A stretch of DNA of 64,000 nucleotides. Source: Tetrastigma voinierianum (Eukaryota; Streptophyta; Magnoliopsida; Vitales; Vitaceae). Both the position numbers and the translations under genes were made by a program. The notes below the pieces were generated by a model. The model saw only the letters and a program-made list of their open reading frames with translations. It was not told where the DNA came from and ran no database searches. The DNA lies in the NCBI GenBank assembly GCA_016808115.1, contig JAEQBH010005070.1:1-64000 (forward strand), in the 5' to 3' direction. Numbering within the stretch: the first letter of the stretch is position 1; the number at the start of each line of letters is the position of its first letter. Below, piece after piece: positions 59,854-64,000 of this stretch.

Positions 59854-62437
59854 TGTAATACCCGTAAATTTGGCTATTTAAATTATTTCCATAATTGTTT
59901 TAATATTTATTTTGATTTATTAAAATATTAATTTAAGTTGATTAAGGGCTAAAATTGAAAGGGGGCAAAAACTACCAAACCAAAAAAAAAAAAAAAACCC
60001 TTATCTCTCTCTCTGGAGCACCTCACGTGCGCGCGCCCTTCTTAGGCGTCGATCGGCCATTCCCAGGCCACTGATGCGGTAGGTCAGGCGCGGGAAAAGA
60101 GTAGCCCCATCACACCGGCCACCCTTATCCTGCTTTGGTCTCGCCCGAAGCCCTTGATCTCGCGAATCCTTGCCATGAGCTCTCTCTCTTCGCCCTTACG
60201 CCTTGACCGATCAGCCATTTAAAAGCCACCTCGCCCAAGCCGACCATAGGATCGAGCTCGTCGCCCCAAAGACTTAAGGATCCACCCTTGATCGACGTTT
60301 CAAAGGTCGTTTGCCGGTGAACGGAGATGGTGGAGCTTCTCAGCCGAATCTGCATTGTTTGGGCGGTCCAGAAGCGCTCGGTGGTCCCTTGAGGAAGCTG
60401 GTACTTTGGATATGGACGAGCCGTGTGGGTACCCTCAAAATCAATTTCCGACCACCTTCAAATTTTCCGGCCACCGTCGGCGGCGGCGGACCTCGGGAAG
60501 CGTGCCCAGGAACAGAATGTCCGTCTCCGTTCCGTGATCCGGCGGTCTGATCGGTTTTCGCGTCGAGCCGGTAAAGTCTATACCCTAAAAGCGCGTCACG
60601 ACTCTAATTGTATAATTGTTCGATATTCATTATTTTAATTGTTCGTAAAGGTTATTTTAATATTGAAAATGCCTATTTATCGTTTAATTGCTCCATGTTG
60701 TGTTTTGAAAGATGTAACTTACAAAATATATATACCTTGATACGATGTTGTGTTTAATCTTATCCTATGTAATTAGAACCGCGTTGATTTTGATTAAACG
60801 TATTTAATTATATCCGGAGTTACCCATGTATAAATATAATGAATTATCCGAAGCTATAAATTGTATCAATTGTATTTATCGCGAATTGTTGACCTTTGTG
60901 TTGGATTGCGTCGAGCCGTGGATTTATCTGTAGTTGTGGCCCGGCTCGGCATTGGATAAATTATTGGATGTTAAGTGTATTTTTGCTCGGGTTACGGACC
61001 CGTTTCTGGGGAGTTAAGTCCGAGTTTTTAGGGAGGTTCTGTAGAATTTCGGTGGGAACATAAGTCTGATTTCTATCGGTTTGATGCGTGAGTTTTACGG
61101 TCGAGTCTAGAGTATATTTAAATCTTAATCTTATTTATCAAAACGTCTTTTCCATTTTAGATTGGCTTGACGGCTCGCGGGATGTTTGGCCCGCGAGGCG
61201 ATGCGAGATCAGGCATACTCACGTGAGTTGATATCATATAGTTCGACACATCATCCGCATGCATGGCATAGCATTACTGGCATTAGGCTACACCCATCAT
61301 CACGACATGATTATTATCATTGGAATTGCATTTACTATGGTAACTAAATTAATTAGTTCGTTATGAAATATATCTGCATATGAGACTGTTATGATGATGG
61401 ATGTGAGTGTGTATTGTTGGGTGCGATATTCTTTGTGCATTGTATGTGAAATGTTTGTAATGGGAGCGATGGCTAGGACATACCACCTAATGAGTTACAT
61501 CTCGAGGACCCGCGTGCGCGGTAATGTCGGACTATGATGCGGATTTATGTTTATGTATATAGGTTCCACTGGTTGGCGTTTCTCTCGGGGGATCTTGGGA
61601 GGTAAGGTCCCTGGTTGAGCGTTACTCTCGGGGCGCCGGCTATGGATTATGGTAGGATAGTTGCTGGAGTTAAGGACCTGGTTGAGCATTTCTCTCGGGG
61701 CGCCAGCTATGGTTTGTTGGTTTAAGTGTCAACTGGAGTTAAGGACCCTGGTCGAGCATTTCTCTCGGGGCGCCAGTCACATTGGATTTGAGAAGTAGGC
61801 AAGCTGTAGTGATGGAGTGTAAGTCGGCTAGAGTTCTCGATTATTGTGATGATAATGTGATGATATGAAACTTGATGTGTGTGTGCATGCATACATATGT
61901 GAGTGTATCGTTATGTATAGTCTCAATGTGATATATATATATATATAGTATATATTGAAATTCTATATGTATGTATATCTGTTGGTGTAGATGTGGTATA
62001 GATTATATGATATTAACTCACTCTCGAGACTGACAGTCTCAATTTATTTTTCAGGTATTGTCAGTCCTCCTTCTTCAGATCCTTGAGAACCCGCCGAATT
62101 CTTTCCTTCACGGCGGTTACATGTACGCTACTATGATAGTATTGTCTTTTATGCATTTAATACGGGGTGTCGCTGCGTACTTTGGAATATTAGTATGTTT
62201 TGTAGTGAGATAGTCTGTTCATTTGAATTGTATGCGGCGGTGTATGTGGGATCGGGACTTTATTCTCCCTGTGATGTGACATCAGGCATATTATAAATGT
62301 GCATGTGGATATATATGTATAGGCAATTGCGTCATTATGATAGTCGGCATGAATATTTCAATAAGGCACTACGGGTTTAGGTGGCCTTATGCCTTCCCAT
62401 TCCTAGTCTTGAGTCCACGGCAATTGGAGTCGTGACA
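59854..62437 (+). repeat. Solo LTR of a second gypsy-like family, plus strand
   Basis: Begins TGTAATACCCGTAAATTT and ends GGAGTCGTGACA, 2.58 kb, inside A-rich flanks (aaaaa before, aaaac after) compatible with a 5-bp duplication. The GC-rich part 60010-60600 follows a CT-run and probably represents transcript leader; frames there are chance. No gag-pol adjoins. Confidence 0.75.
61560..61790 (+). repeat. Three tandem ~70-bp units in the solo LTR
   Basis: 'ctggttgagcgttactctcg', 'ctggttgagcatttctctcg' and 'ctggtcgagcatttctctcg', each followed by GGGGCGCC, start near 61610, 61678 and 61749; a degraded fourth lies at about 61567. Confidence 0.88.
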
Positions 62438-62869
62438 AAAACTTTGAAATATATCCTAAATTAAGATTTTTATTATTATCACAGAAATTTAATTTGAAAA
62501 TATTTTTTTTAAAATCGAATTTGATAAAATTCCAAAATTTTATTTATAATAATTAAAATCACTTATAATCTTTGTTGAAAATCATGGAAATATTTTATTT
62601 AAAAAATAAATAATTTAAATAATTTTGCTAAAAATAGTTTGACTTATTATTTTCAAATTACAAAGTCAAATTTCTTAATCCAAAAGATAATTAATGAGTT
62701 TAAAATTTAATGGTAATAATTTTAAATTTAGGCAATCAAAGTATTTAAGTCAAACTATTTTAAGTTTTATTTTTATTTAAAATCATATTTAAAGAATTTT
62801 CTAAAATTATTATAATATTTTTAGTCAAATCTTATATTGGTACTTTAAAAAAACGATTAGAATAGAGCC
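62438..62869. other. AT-rich spacer, no gene
   Basis: Almost entirely A and T, no frame or motif. Confidence 0.55.
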
Positions 62870-63190
62870 TCTCGTATTGTAATTTCGGTTAAAAATTGTA
62901 ATTTCAGTTAAAAATCGAAATTTATTCTCTATATCTCGGATGACAAAACGGATTTCACCATTGGAATCGTCTAGCGAAATCTAGCTAGCACGTAAAATTT
63001 CGTTAAATTACGAGGCGTCGAATATTTATGAATTGCTGGGTCGCCAAATCGTCGAGTGAAACGAGACGAGATTTTCTGAAAATATCGGAACTCAGAAAAT
63101 GGCGAGTTAAAATTCATTTGAAATAATTGGGCTTGAAAAGAAATAAAAATTTTTCGGGAAAGAAAGCGGATAAGATGAGGCGATATAAGT
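62870..63190 (+). repeat. Tekay-family U3 fragment upstream of the right-edge gene
   Basis: Contains the U3 block in plus orientation ('atctcggatgacaaaacgga', 'ttcaccattggaatcgtcta') followed by sequence parallel to 5880-6125 of the long solo LTR. It stops about where that LTR has its TATA box; here 'gatataagt' lies at 63182-63190. The start is missing. Confidence 0.65.
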
Positions 63191-63204
63191 TATGTATTTA
63201 AGTG

Positions 63205-63227
63205 ATAATAATAATAATAATAATAAA
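63205..63227. repeat. (TAA)n microsatellite
   Basis: Seven consecutive TAA units within the putative 5' leader of the right-edge gene. Confidence 0.95.
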
Positions 63228-63352
63228 ATCGATAAATCAAAAAAAAAAAAAAAAAGGAAGGAGGACCACTACATCATCTCCAGTCTGAAATCTCTTCCAC
63301 CACGAGACCGAGATTCTCCTGCAAAGTGCAAACCCTACACGCTCGCACGAAA

Positions 63353-64000
63353 ATGTCAATTCCAGTACCCCTTCGAAGCCTCTCCTTCTCCTCCAGGGTT
63401 TTAGCCGGACCAGACGACTCCTCCTCCCTCCTCGAAACAAAAATGTCTCAGCTTTCACTCGGCTCTGCACAGTTTCCAACCCAAACGACGTCGTCGATTC
63501 GCATGGGTGAGGGTCTGAGAACCTACCCTGGAGGCGTGTCGAAATGGCAATGGAAGCGCATGCAAGCGAAAAAGGCCAAACAACTACTCATGGCTCGGCT
63601 GTGCCGCGAGCGCCAGATATACGAGATGAGGAAGAGGGCGGAGCTGAAAGCGGCAGTGTCGGAGCTGGAGAGTCCCTGGGTGGTTGTGGAAGGGGCCCCA
63701 CGTTGTTATCGCTGGAAGGTTCCGATGAGCAATTGAAGGTATTGGCCGACCGCTTTCAGAGACCTGATGGGTTCCATTTGTGGTCCGACAAGGACGGACC
63801 CCAATTGTTCGATAAGGTTGATATGAAGAATTCGATGGACGAGCAAAGGAATTCATAAAGGGGAAAATTTGGAGAGATGATTGCTGGGATATCTAGGAAG
63901 GAGAAATTGGGTTCACTCCCAAATTCTTCCAATGTTGATTTTAATAGCAGCCAAAGGCCCTCTATTTACTCAGAGATTGGAATGCAGATTCTGATTGGTA
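63353..64000 (+). CDS. Probable host gene, 5' part; possibly DEAD-box helicase-like (RH33-type) N-terminus
   Basis: The first ATG is at 63353 and opens 'MSIPVPLRSLSFSSRVLAGP', serine/arginine-rich and acid-poor, suggestive of an organelle transit peptide. A conserved basic block follows: 'GGVSKWQWKRMQAKKAKQLL' and 'RERQIYEMRKRAELKAAVSE', then 'PWVVVEGAP'. I recall this block from the N-terminus of plant RH33-like DEAD-box proteins, but no helicase motif is inside the window, so the name is tentative. After GAP (about 63699) the frame jumps by one base: homologous text continues in the other frame as 'TLLSLEGSDEQLKVLADRFQ' and 'GPQLFDK'. The break lies at GGGGCCCCA, so a missing base in the consensus is as likely as a real lesion. 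A stop follows at 63858 unless an intron starts near AAG|GTTGAT (63817). Codon use is unlike the surrounding elements. Confidence 0.6.

Noticed and set aside
60125..60640. Several frames of 60-80 codons in both directions
   Set aside because: They lie inside the GC-rich leader of a solo LTR and share no motif.

Overview
This is about 64 kb of nuclear DNA from a flowering plant, species not identified. It is almost all old and nested retroelements, with one fossil pararetrovirus, one decayed metabolic-gene fragment, and the start of one probable host gene at the right edge. Reasons for the call: chromodomain Ty3/gypsy (Tekay-type) and Athila-type gag/pol, LTRs ending 5'-TG...CA-3', primer sites matching tRNA-iMet and tRNA-Asp, a Caulimoviridae-type movement protein, a plant glutamate dehydrogenase fragment with GT/AG introns, and AT-rich spacers. 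No bacterial operons, CRISPR arrays, rRNA or tRNA genes were seen.

Layout. 1-5757: decayed retroelement 3' regions and LTR pieces. 5758-9352: a long solo LTR (+). About 9471-25700: an endogenous pararetrovirus arranged as a head-to-head inverted repeat whose arms diverge from two primer-binding sites about 260 bp apart. Its left arm is split by a 9.75-kb Tekay-type element (9749-19502, minus strand); its right arm is split by a solo LTR of the same family (22041-24042). 25700-28428: spacer with a glutamate dehydrogenase pseudogene (26660-27240, minus). 28429-58092: an Athila element (+) acting as host for two later insertions. A second Athila (33034-44608, minus) cuts its reverse transcriptase just before the RMPFG motif; a short Tekay-type element without gag-pol (46344-52947, minus) cuts its integrase. 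58093-59853: spacer. 59854-62437: another solo LTR (+). 62870-63190: an LTR U3 piece with a TATA-like site, directly upstream of a gene starting at 63353 (possibly N-terminal to a DEAD-box helicase-like protein).

How it fits together. Insertion order can be read from nesting: pararetrovirus inverted repeat before the Tekay element and solo LTR; Athila 1 before Athila 2 and the short Tekay. Every gag/pol reading frame is broken by shifts and stops. However, LTR pairs have long identical blocks separated by scrambled GC/CpG-rich patches (188 of 188 bases by eye in one block), so some of the damage may be consensus-sequence error rather than ageing. The strongest candidates for follow-up are the pararetrovirus inverted repeat, a CpG palindrome repeat shared by the Athila elements, the conserved post-pol hairpin and 3' ORF of Athila, and the possible LTR-derived promoter in front of the right-edge gene.
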